From assembly GCF_028553745.1 (NCBI RefSeq), contig NZ_CP067131.1:124001-188000 (forward strand): a stretch of 64,000 nucleotides of DNA, given 5' to 3'. Position numbers and translations under genes: made by a program. Source of the stretch: Paracoccus seriniphilus (lineage in GTDB: Bacteria; Pseudomonadota; Alphaproteobacteria; Rhodobacterales; Rhodobacteraceae). Below the pieces are notes generated by a model. The model was not told where the DNA came from, did no database searches, and worked only from the letters and a program-made list of their open reading frames with translations. Below are positions 52,415 to 60,311 of this stretch, piece after piece (the stretch's first letter is position 1; each line of letters opens with the position of its first letter).

Positions 52415-54469
52415 ATGACCTCATCCCCTTACAAAGCCCTGTTCCAGCCATTTGAGCTTGGACATCTGACGCTCAAGAACAGGATCATCAGCACCTGCCA
52501 TGCTCCGGCCTATGCCGAAGAGGGAATTCCGGGCGAGCGTTATCAGCGGTATCACGAAGAGAAGGCGCGCGGTGGTCTGGCCATGACCATGTTCGGAGGG
52601 GCGTCTTCGGTTTCACGGGATTCTCCTCCCAGCTTCGGTCAGCTGAACGTCTCGGATGACCGTATCATTCCCCATTTCCGGGCCTTTGCCGATCGCATCC
52701 ATGCCCATGATGTGCCGCTGATCTGTCAACTCAGCCATGCCGGACGCCGCACCCGCCCAGACGGCAATCACTGGCTGCCCACCGTTGCCCCTTCGGCACT
52801 GCGGGAACCGGCGCATGGGGCGATGCCGAAAATCATCGAACCGGCAGATATCCGGCGCATCGTGGCCGATTACGCCGCCGCCGCAAGGCGCTGCTCGGAA
52901 GGTGGGCTGGACGGGGTCGAACTGCTGGTCTCGGGACATCTGATCGGCCAGTTCTGGAGCCCGTTGGCAAACACCCGTTCGGATGGCTATGGCGGGTCTT
53001 TGGAAAACCGTCTCAGGTTTGGCATGGAGGTGCTGGACGCGGTGCGCGAGGCGGTGCGCAGGGATTTCATCGTCAGCCTGCGCTTCACCGCGAATGAATT
53101 CATCGACGGGGGCATCACCGAAGAAGACGGGATCGCCATCGCGCTGGCCCATGCAAAAAGCGGGCTGGTCGATTGTCTGAATGTTTCTGGCGCGGCGAAC
53201 TGGACCAAGGCAGGCGTGGCCGAGACCGTCCCGTCCATGGCCTTCCCGGCGGGCCGATTTGTGGAATTGGCTGGCAAGGTGCGCCGCGCCACCGGTCTGC
53301 CCGTGCTGCATGCGGCCGGCGTCGGCGATCTGGCGACGGCAAATTTTGCCGTCAGCGAAGGCCATGTCGATCTGATCGGCATGACCCGCGCGCAGATCGC
53401 CGACCCGCATATGGTGCGCAAGCATCTTGAGGGAAAGGACGAAGAGATCCGCCCCTGTGTCGGCGCTGGCTACTGCATCGACCGCATTTATCGGGGGGGA
53501 GATGCGCTTTGCCTGCATAATGCTGTGACGGGGCGCGAGAACACATTTACGCATGACACCAGCGCTGCCGGGACAACCCGCAAGGTGGTCATCGTCGGCG
53601 CCGGTCCCGCTGGCATGGAAGCCGCCCGCGTCGCTGCCGAGCGCGGTCACAAGGTCACGGTTCTGGAGGCGCAATCCGATCCCGGCGGGCAGGTTACATA
53701 TGCGGCGCGGATTCCCTGGCGGCAGAACATGATCGGCATTACCCGCTGGCTTTATGACCGCTGTCTGTCGCTGGGTGTTGATTTCCGCTTCAACATCTAT
53801 GCCGAGGCCGAGGATATTCAGCAGTTGTCACCGGATGTCGTCATTCTGGCGACGGGGGGATTGCCCGAAACCGGTCAGATCGCCGGAGGAGACATGCTGG
53901 GGAACTCGGTTTGGGATGTTCTTTCCGGAGAGGCGCCACTTGGCGGCAGGGTTCTGGTCTATGACGAGACCGGCGGTCAAAGCGGCCCGACGGTCGCCGA
54001 ATATATTGCCAGCGCCGACAGCCAGGTCGAACTGGTGACGCCAGATCGGATGATCGCTGAGAATGTCGGCGTCACCAACCACGCCATCCACCTGCGCAAC
54101 CTCTATGCCGCCGGTGTGACAATCAGGCCCGATTGGCGTCTGATCGGGCTGGAACGCGCTGACAATCGGATCAGGGCGACATTGCGCAATGAATACAGCG
54201 CGCAGGAGGATGTGCAGGATTATGATCAGGTCGTGATCGAAACAGGCACGGTTCCGATGGATGATCTTTATGAAGACCTTGCCGTGCTTTCGGTGAATGC
54301 CGGCCAGAGCGAGATCGCGGCCTTGATCGAGGGTCGCCAGCAACCCGCTGTGGTCGAGGGCACGACGGAACCCGACAGTTTTGCCCTGTTCCGCATCGGC
54401 GATTGCATCTCGGCGCGCGGCATCCATGCGGCGATGCTGGATGCCAACCGGATCTGCAAGATATTGTAG
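52415..54469 (+). CDS. Old-Yellow-Enzyme-type NADH:flavin oxidoreductase/demethylase with FAD/NAD domain
   Basis: A 684-residue enzyme of the trimethylamine dehydrogenase/dienoyl-CoA reductase class. The FMN barrel occupies about 1-340 (LFQPFELGHLTLKNRIISTCHAPAYAEEG, CQLSHAGRRT, LVSGHLIGQFWSPLANTRSDGYGGSLENR). The cluster region has Cys348, Cys354 and Cys366, but Ala351 in place of the usual second cysteine. From about residue 390, VVIVGAGPAGMEAARVAAERGHKVTVLE is the dinucleotide domain. Close relatives act as N-methylproline/betaine demethylases. With the TAXI transporter and flavin oxidase nearby, demethylation of an N-methyl amino acid is a reasonable inference. It has a weak ribosome site. 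Confidence 0.85.
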   Translation: MTSSPYKALFQPFELGHLTLKNRIISTCHAPAYAEEGIPGERYQRYHEEKARGGLAMTMFGGASSVSRDSPPSFGQLNVSDDRIIPHFRAFADRIHAHDVPLICQLSHAGRRTRPDGNHWLPTVAPSALREPAHGAMPKIIEPADIRRIVADYAAAARRCSEGGLDGVELLVSGHLIGQFWSPLANTRSDGYGGSLENRLRFGMEVLDAVREAVRRDFIVSLRFTANEFIDGGITEEDGIAIALAHAKSGLVDCLNVSGAANWTKAGVAETVPSMAFPAGRFVELAGKVRRATGLPVLHAAGVGDLATANFAVSEGHVDLIGMTRAQIADPHMVRKHLEGKDEEIRPCVGAGYCIDRIYRGGDALCLHNAVTGRENTFTHDTSAAGTTRKVVIVGAGPAGMEAARVAAERGHKVTVLEAQSDPGGQVTYAARIPWRQNMIGITRWLYDRCLSLGVDFRFNIYAEAEDIQQLSPDVVILATGGLPETGQIAGGDMLGNSVWDVLSGEAPLGGRVLVYDETGGQSGPTVAEYIASADSQVELVTPDRMIAENVGVTNHAIHLRNLYAAGVTIRPDWRLIGLERADNRIRATLRNEYSAQEDVQDYDQVVIETGTVPMDDLYEDLAVLSVNAGQSEIAALIEGRQQPAVVEGTTEPDSFALFRIGDCISARGIHAAMLDANRICKIL

Positions 54470-54553
54470 CTGGTGGAAAGGGATCGTCAAGTTATTGCCC
54501 TTTCCAGGGCAGCTGGGTAGCTCCGGGCGATGATTGGTCAGATTTCCGCACCG

Positions 54554-54712
54554 CGCCTGAAAGGCCACCGCTTTCCGCGCTCCATCCTTTCCCAGACGGC
54601 CTGCGTGATGTCGAAGATCTGCTGGCCGAGCGTGGCATCGTGGTGGGCTATGAGGCGATCCGGGCATGGGTGGAAAATTCGGGTCGCAGATCGCGAAACG
54701 GGTCCGGGCTGC
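54554..54712 (+). pseudogene. IS6-family transposase N-terminal remnant, frameshifted
   Basis: KGHRFPRSIL is followed, in another frame, by GLRDVEDLLAERGIVVGYEAIRAWV and then, after a one-base deletion, by FGSQIAKRVRA. It is close to the fragment at 38320-38372. Several codons are missing around FRFP. It abuts an IS110 remnant. Confidence 0.7.
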
Positions 54713-54950
54713 GCGACCGCGGCTCACCGACATCCGCCGCCTGCTCATCGTCGGCGCCATGAGCGTGATCCGCTGGGTGGTTCGCAAGGGCGGAAGCCCG
54801 AACCGCTGGCTGGCCGCGCTGGTAGCACACAAGCCGAGGATGGTCGCGGCGGTGGCGCTGGCGAACAAGATGGCGCGCATGATCCGGGCCGTGACGAAAA
54901 AGCAGGAAGACTATCGAATGGCGCGACCTCAGTCCCGAGGAAGGGCGTAG
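54713..54950 (+). pseudogene. IS110-family transposase C-terminal remnant
   Basis: The frame reads RPRLTDIRRLLIVGAMSVIRWVVRKGGSP, then WLAALVAHKPRMVAAVALANKMARMIRAV and KKQEDYRM before TAG. This is the conserved C-terminal transposase_20 region of IS110/IS1111 elements. The N-terminal part is absent, replaced by the IS6 scrap. Confidence 0.75.
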
Positions 54951-55105
54951 GCACGACAGGGCCGCAAGGCCAGGGCGATCGACGAGGAGTAGGCGACACG
55001 GACTTCGAAGTTCAAGGCAGGGACATTCAGACCCGGGGCTCGAGCCCTTGCAGCTCTCTGAGCCGATGTGAACCCAGTCTTCCGAACAGCATACCGGCCC
55101 GGGCG

Positions 55106-55283
55106 TCATGGAAGCCCACGTTCAGGGGCCTGACACAGGTCCGATCGAAGACCCTGCCGAAAGAGCGAAGATGGTGCTTGCCAAACAGGGGGCATCCACG
55201 CACGTCCCTCCGTTCCGATTGCGCAAACTTGGAAGCTGCCCTGCGCCAGGTCGATTGCCAGCATGCTGATCGTCGTCTTCATT
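55106..55283 (-). pseudogene. IS110-family transposase N-terminal remnant, opposite strand
   Basis: From ATG 55283 the minus strand reads MKTTISML. After a one-base insertion near 55261 it continues AIDLAQGSFQVCAIGTEG, the usual start of IS1111-type transposases. Homology is lost after about 30 codons. It faces the C-terminal remnant at 54713-54950, so an inversion or two different elements are implied. Confidence 0.6.
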
Positions 55284-55842
55284 GATATGCTCTCCGTTCG
55301 GCTCCAATGGAACCATCATGGCATATGAGATGCCGCTGGGTGGGGGCATCCACCGCATCAGATCAGGGATCTGGTGCCGAGTTACAGGTCGAGCGCTATG
55401 CGAATTCGATAGGGCTGGACCGGCAAGAGCTTCACCGAGCTCCCAAGTCTTTTGGTGAGCGCGCGGGCTATGACCTGCAGTGACTGATGCCTGGTGAAGT
55501 CCAGCCACCGCCTGTTGATGACAGCCACTTTCAGGGACAGGATCTTTTCTGATCGGCAGAACGCTTGGAAGCGTTTCCCGCCATCAAGGCCCGATCACCT
55601 CGCGCACCGACGGCACGCGGCAGCAGGGAATCAGGCTGCTCAGAGCGCGGTTACACATGAAGTTACGACTAAGTAATTGTTTATGATAATTTTTTTGTTT
55701 ACAGCGACATAGCGTGTGTAACGGGGGAAAATAAGTAAATGCGACAGCCCGAGAGCTGATCTAGGTGAGCTATTTGCGATAATCTGCGGAAGGTATTCCA
55801 TAACACAGATTACTAGATTAATAGATGTAGCCGGGGCACATT
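55284..55842. other. Gene-free stretch, partly AT-rich
   Basis: No convincing gene. Bases 55660-55842 are clearly more AT-rich than the surroundings (for example ATAATTTTTTTGTTTACAG) and immediately precede the IS30 element. They may be foreign DNA or a preferred target. Confidence 0.45.
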
Positions 55843-56916
55843 CTAGATTGGGTTGCGACAATTCCCCTATCTTGCTGGAAAGCAAGGAGAATGGAAGATG
55901 GCCCACATAGAGCTGGATTTGCGAGAACGGCGCACAATTGAGGATATGCTGAACGCAAAGACGCCCGTGAGCAAGATCGCGGCTTCGCTCGGCAGGCATC
56001 GCTCTACTGTCTACCGGGAAATCAAGCGCAACCGCTTTGAAGATAATGAACTGCCATATCTGAACGGCTACTACGGTGTGAACGCGCAGCGAACCGCGGC
56101 CGCCAGACGCATGCGCCGCCGCAAACTCGTGCGATTGAAAGAACTGCGCAAAGCAGTGATCACCCAATTGAAGGAAGGCTGGTCACCAGAGCAGATTGCC
56201 GGCCGTCTTTGGTTTGAAGGCCAACCGGTGCGCGTGAGCCACGAGACCATTTACGCTTACGTCTATGGCCCCGATGGCCAATCCGAAGAACTGGCGCGCC
56301 ACCTGCCGAGCCGGCGCAAGAAACGGCAGCCGCGCCATGCGCGCAGGCCGCGCGGCCTTGTTTTCCCGCCGGAGCGCTCCATTCATCAGCGCCCGAAGCA
56401 CGTGAAGTCCCGCGAGACATTCGGTGAATGGGAAGGCGATCTGATGATTTTCGAACGCGCCCAGGGCAATGCCAACGTGGCCACGCTTGTAGAGCGAAAG
56501 ACGCGGTTTGCCGTCTTGTTCAGAAACCAGGACCGGAGCACCACACACCTGATGAACCGGCTGATGGACGTCATGGAACCCCTGCCCCAGCCGGCGCGGA
56601 GCTCCATCACTTTCGACAGAGGGATCGAGTTCCGGAACTGGCGCAAGCTCAAGCCTGGGATCGGAACGGAAGCGTGGTTCTGCGATCCCCAAGCGCCCTG
56701 GCAGAAAGGATCCGTCGAGAACCTCAACAAGCGGACCCGCCGCTATCTGCCACGGGATACGCCTGTGGCCGCGCTCTCAAATCGCTCAATGAAGGCGATT
56801 TGCGACCGCTTGAACGGCACACCCAGAAAATGCCTCGGATGGCGCAGACCGGCTGAAGCCTTCAGGGACGAACTCATGAAGCCAGGATAGAAGGAAGCGT
56901 CGCAACGACCCTTGAG
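55843..56916 (+). mobile_element. IS30-family insertion sequence
   Basis: The element contains one full transposase gene. The right end GTCGCAACGACCCTTGAG (56899-56916) and the left end CTAGATTGGGTTGCGAC (55843-55859) share GTTGCGAC in inverted orientation but differ further out, so the exact tips are uncertain. No target duplication was recognised. Confidence 0.7.
55898..56890 (+). CDS. IS30-family transposase
   Basis: A 330-residue DDE transposase. The N-terminal HTH region is RRTIEDMLNAKTPVSKIAASLGRHRSTVYREIKRN. The integrase core has the three acidic residues in GEWEGDLMIF, TFDRGIEFRNW and GSVENLNKRTRRYLP. The frame is intact, unlike every other transposase in the window. ATG 55898 or the in-frame upstream start at 55853 are both possible; AAGGAGAATGGAAG precedes 55898. 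Confidence 0.9.
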   Translation: MAHIELDLRERRTIEDMLNAKTPVSKIAASLGRHRSTVYREIKRNRFEDNELPYLNGYYGVNAQRTAAARRMRRRKLVRLKELRKAVITQLKEGWSPEQIAGRLWFEGQPVRVSHETIYAYVYGPDGQSEELARHLPSRRKKRQPRHARRPRGLVFPPERSIHQRPKHVKSRETFGEWEGDLMIFERAQGNANVATLVERKTRFAVLFRNQDRSTTHLMNRLMDVMEPLPQPARSSITFDRGIEFRNWRKLKPGIGTEAWFCDPQAPWQKGSVENLNKRTRRYLPRDTPVAALSNRSMKAICDRLNGTPRKCLGWRRPAEAFRDELMKPG

Positions 56917-56959
56917 CCTCCACGCAAAGCTAAAATGTCATCCATGAGCAATTCAGAAG

Positions 56960-57480
56960 TGTCACTCTCGCCTACGATGATAGCAGGCAGAAGGATCGGG
57001 CATGGGATGGGTGATGATGAGCAAGCGCGAGCTGAATCGTGTGGAAGTTCTGGCGCAGGTCGGTGATGGCCGGCTGACGGTAGACAACGCGGCGCCCCTG
57101 TTGGATCTGACGCGGCGCCAGATATTCAGGCTGCTGAAGCGATATTGATTGGGTGGTGCGGCGGCGATCCGGCACAAAGCGCGTGGCAAGCCTGCGAACA
57201 ACCGGATTCACAAGGCGAAGTGCGACTGTGCCCTGGCGTTGATAAAAGAAGTCTATGTGGATTTCGGGCAGACGCTGGCTTCGGAAAAGCTGGCGGAACA
57301 TCACGGGTTCATGGTGTCCCTTGAGACGCTGCGCAAATGGATGATTGAAGACGGCATCTGGCTGTCCCGTAAACAGCGCCGGACGTTCCACCAGCCGCGT
57401 GTGCGCCGGGAATGCTATGGCGAGTTGATCCAGATCGACGGCTCCGATCACCGCCGGTTCGAGGATCGGAGCCGTCCCTG
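56960..57480 (+). pseudogene. ISNCY-family transposase 5' part, nonsense-mutated and truncated
   Basis: The frame from ATG 57017 reads MSKRELNRVEVLAQVGDG, then RRQIFRLLKRY and an in-frame TGA (57146-57148, probably a former CGA). It continues GGAAAIRHKARGKPANNR, ALALIKEVYVDFGQTLASEKLAEHHG, LETLRKWMIEDGIW and GELIQIDGSDHRRFEDR. This is the first half of an ISNCY transposase. Homology ends at about 57480, where an E1-alpha fragment starts on the other strand. The copy at 18744 is a shorter relative. Confidence 0.75.
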
Positions 57481-57654
57481 CTTCTTGAAATGCGCGGTGC
57501 AGCCGACGGCGCAGGCCTCCTGCCCGGCATACAGGTGGATGAACCCCGGAATGTCACCGGTCTGGAACTCCACATGCAGGCGGTCTTCAAAGGTCCGTAT
57601 CAGGCTCATACGGTAGTACGCCGTCGTCAGCATCTCGTGCGAATAAGGCATCAT
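57481..57654 (-). pseudogene. 5' fragment of a TPP-dependent dehydrogenase E1 alpha subunit (AcoA/PdhA-like)
   Basis: From ATG 57654, with GGAGG upstream, the minus strand reads MMPYSHEMLTTAYYRMSLIR, then FEDRLHVEFQTGDIPGFIHLYAGQEACAVGCTAHF. This is the typical N-terminus of the acetoin/pyruvate dehydrogenase E1 alpha family. About 58 codons remain; the rest was removed at the junction with the ISNCY remnant. No E1 beta or E2 gene is nearby. Confidence 0.75.
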
Positions 57655-57922
57655 TCACTTCCTCCATAAGTGTTTTGTTGGCGACGGCCGGGCCGCCACG
57701 CGGTGCATGGGTTCAACGGAAAAAAACCGTTGTCGGCCGCGTATGTGGCCCCTCGTCGGGAAGTCGGTGCATCGGATTCCGCGCCGCGCTCCTCCCAGTT
57801 CTTGGGGATCCGATGTTGTGTTGAGAGAAAGCCTAGAAGTGATCTTCCTACGGAGAAATAGGGAGAACCCCCTAGGCCACACAGATTGAGGCAGAGCCCA
57901 ATTCAGGGCAACGCGACACCTG
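57655..57922. other. Former upstream region of the truncated E1-alpha gene
   Basis: Contains the hairpin CAACGG-A7-CCGTTG and otherwise no gene or recognisable operator. It presumably held the promoter of the truncated dehydrogenase gene. Confidence 0.4.
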
Positions 57923-58198
57923 TCAACGGCGGGTCTGGGCGAAAAACCACAATGCCGCCGCAAGGCCAAAGCTGCGCAGTCTGACAGGCTTTGCGGCAAT
58001 TGCGGGCCGGGCCTTACCGGGAGGCCGCAGGAAGCGCATTTGCGCGGCGAGCACCGCACTGTTCCAGCTATCCTCGGGCAACAATGCCAGCAGGCGGGTT
58101 GCTTCCTCATGCAGATCCCATGCCAGCCCTGCCGGCAGACCATCCAGCATGTTCTCATGTGGCGTGTCGCGTGGTGGCACAGGAATAACCGCCGCCAT
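57923..58198 (-). CDS. Small hypothetical protein
   Basis: A 91-residue frame beginning MAAVIPVPPRDTPHENMLDG and ending in a basic, hydrophobic tail (FGLAAALWFFAQTRR). I do not recognise a family. It begins three bases after the stop of the HTH-like frame upstream, as if the two were once an operon. The central helix DLHEEATRLLALLPEDSWNSAVLAAQMRFL looks protein-like rather than random. It could be a real small gene or part of a decayed plasmid or phage function. Confidence 0.4.
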   Translation of the reverse strand: MAAVIPVPPRDTPHENMLDGLPAGLAWDLHEEATRLLALLPEDSWNSAVLAAQMRFLRPPGKARPAIAAKPVRLRSFGLAAALWFFAQTRR

Positions 58199-58201
58199 CA
58201 G

Positions 58202-58467
58202 TCAGCCGAGATGATGCCTCAGCCGGGACCGCCCGATTCCCAACTGCCGCGCGGCCGAACTCTGGTTCAACCCGCGCCGTCCGAAATAGTCCTGCGCAAT
58301 CGACTGTGGCAGGCGTGCCGCGCAAGCCCGGCATCCACAAATGCCTGGTAAGCCTCAAAGGCCTCGCTGTGCATCACCAGATCCGATGACCCCAACTTTG
58401 CATAGCGCCCCCGACGCTCGGGAAGCTGCGATATCAGATGGATCGAGGACATCTGCATGGCAAACAA
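58202..58467 (-). pseudogene. Frameshifted small HTH protein
   Basis: From 58467 the frame reads SSIHLISQLPERRGRYAKLG, then SDLVMHSEAFEAYQAFVDAGLAR. Shifting by one base near 58325 continues LPQSIAQDYFGRRGLNQSSAARQLGIGRSRLRHHLG, whose end resembles a Fis-type helix-turn-helix. The combined reading suggests one protein of about 88 residues broken by a single indel. Function unknown. Bases 58468-58717 upstream hold nothing recognised. Confidence 0.4.
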
Positions 58468-58717
58468 ACTGTATCAAGACAACAGATCAACTTCGAAATG
58501 TTCAGGCCCTCACAGCCCAAATTTGAAGCACAGATACAGAAAAACAATGAGTTAAAGCTAAGAGTAGCGGCTAGATCCCAGTGTTTTATGCATTTCTGCG
58601 ACGCCGAGACTGACGCTCAGTTGAGCCATTTTTGACCGGGATCCAACACGCGGATACAAGGGAACAAAGAAATGCGTTCGGCTGGCAGCAGGGCAGCGCC
58701 GGTCGCGAGGAGTGTGA

Positions 58718-59128
58718 ATGGACAACAATCCGACTACGGGACAATGCCTCTGCGGCGCAGTGAAATTCCGCATATCTGGAGAGTTCGAGCGCTTTTTCCT
58801 GTGCCACTGCTCCCGCTGCCGCAAGGATAGCGGTTCGGCCCATTCGGCAAACCTGTTTTCGTCCACAGCCAAACTCATCTGGGTTTCAGGCGAGGCATAC
58901 ATCAAGACGTTTCGTCTCCCTGGATCACGCCACATGAAAAGCTTTTGCTCCGACTGCGGATCTGCACTGCCTGTTTCCCAGCCGGAGATTGGTTTGCTTG
59001 TGGTGCCCGCAGGGTCGCTTGACAGTCAGTTCGACATACAACCCAACGCGCATATCTGCTGTTCCAGTCGCGCGAACTGGGACAACGACCTGACCTCCAT
59101 CGAAAGGATCGACGGGCTTCCTGCATAG
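58718..59128 (+). CDS. GFA-family (CENP-V/glutathione-dependent formaldehyde-activating-like) zinc protein
   Basis: A 136-residue protein. The zinc-binding cysteines appear as QCLCGAVKF, CHCSRCRKDSGS and FCSDCGSALP, the Gfa motif set. Members bind Zn and sometimes glutathione; most have no proven activity. GAGGAG precedes the start. Its stop lies against the beginning of the IstA remnant, so IS21 insertion may have altered the last residues or the downstream region. Its higher A/T third-base use near the start sets it apart slightly from the catabolic genes. Confidence 0.88.
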   Translation: MDNNPTTGQCLCGAVKFRISGEFERFFLCHCSRCRKDSGSAHSANLFSSTAKLIWVSGEAYIKTFRLPGSRHMKSFCSDCGSALPVSQPEIGLLVVPAGSLDSQFDIQPNAHICCSSRANWDNDLTSIERIDGLPA

Positions 59129-59586
59129 CTCGATGTCTTCACCGGCGGCGCCCACCTGCTGACCCTGCCCAGGGAGCGGGCCAAGGCGAACGGCAAGCAT
59201 GACCAGATCGTAAACCATCACCATGTCATCCATTCACGGCGCAGAAAGCCCATGGCCCTTCTGCATCTAGTTTACCGCGACAAGCTCTTCCCGCGCCAGG
59301 AGTATCAGCGTGCCTTTGAGGGCTCATCGACCGGCTGCCCGAACGGCAGGCCTGCAAGATCACCGTCGAGTTGCTTGCCCTGACGCATGAGTGCAACTGC
59401 GAGCGAGCGCTGGCGGCGGAACTGGCCAAGGTGCTCGAGGCTGACGGTCTTCCCGATCTTGCTGCCCTGCGAAGGCAATTCGCCCCGGATCCGGCCTGTT
59501 TGCCGACCGTCACCGTGCAATCCGTGTCCCTGGACAGCTATGAGGCCCTCGTCAAAACGGCGGATGCTGCAGGAGTACCGACATGA
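59129..59586 (+). pseudogene. IS21-family istA remnant (C-terminal third, frameshifted)
   Basis: LDVFTGGAHLLTLPRERAKANGKHDQIVNHHHVIHSRRRKPMALL and LVYRDKLFPRQEYQRAFEG are the IstA C-terminal domain. Near 59320 the frame shifts and continues IDRLPERQACKITVELLALTHECN and then VLEADGLPDLAALRRQFAPDP. The N-terminal integrase core is absent. Its stop overlaps the istB start (ATGA), the native IS21 arrangement. Confidence 0.8.
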
Positions 59587-60137
59587 CGAGCTCCCATACC
59601 GTCGATGAGGCCCGCCTCAGCATCATGCTGAACGACCTGCGGTTGCCCACCATCAAGACCCTGTGGCCGCAGTTTGCCGAACAGGCCGACCGCGCCCACC
59701 GCAGGATCACCCGCCATCTTGCCCAAGCGCACCTGCCGCCCGGCAAGACGATGGACAGCTTCGACGCCGTTCCAATGATCTCGAAAGCACAGGTCGAAGA
59801 GCTGCGCTTGGCCACGGCTGATCGCCTGGCCAACTGCATCGCGCTCTGCTGCGTCGTGGCCTGGCGCGTGTCATGGCTGACAATGCTCAGCCGTGAGGCA
59901 CCAGTCGCAAACCCTGCTGCGGTCTTCACGGATGACGAGCGCCACCCGCTTGAACACGCAACGCCGGACAGAAAGCGCATGGCAACACATGACCTGGAGT
60001 TCTATGTCAAGGCCGTCGCGCGCCTCGGAGGCTATCTCGACCGCGCCTCCGATCCGCCACCGGGAACAACCGTCATATGGCGCGGCCTCGCCCAACTCGC
60101 CGATCTTGTTGAGGGGGCCCGCATTGTAGGACGTTAA
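59583..60137 (+). pseudogene. Chimeric ORF: istB N-terminus fused to IS4-family transposase C-terminus
   Basis: Residues 1 to about 68 (MTSSHTVDEARLSIMLNDLRLPTIKTLWPQFAEQADR and DAVPMISKAQV) are the start of the IS21 helper ATPase IstB, with about 25 residues deleted after QADR and no Walker A. From about 59793 the frame continues LRLATADRLANCIALCCVVAWRV, FYVKAVARLGGYLDRASDPPPG and VIWRGLAQLADLVEG, the C-terminus of Tn5/IS4-type transposases. One open frame of 184 codons spans the join. It probably has no activity. Confidence 0.75.
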
Positions 60138-60311
60138 CCACCGGGGACTTGTGGGTAACTGCAAGGCCAATCGAACGGTTACGGTCTATTGGTAGAGAAA
60201 TGATATCAACCAACCCGATCCGCAGGTGCAACGAGTAGCTTAAATTACGCCAGATCCTGTCCAACAGATGGGGAGTAGCTCATCGCACGATCAAACCATG
60301 GGATCAAAAAC

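Noticed and set aside
55843..56916. Complete IS30 copy with target-site duplication
   Set aside because: The transposase is intact, but no direct repeat was seen at the presumed ends and the left terminal repeat matches the right poorly, so completeness is not claimed.
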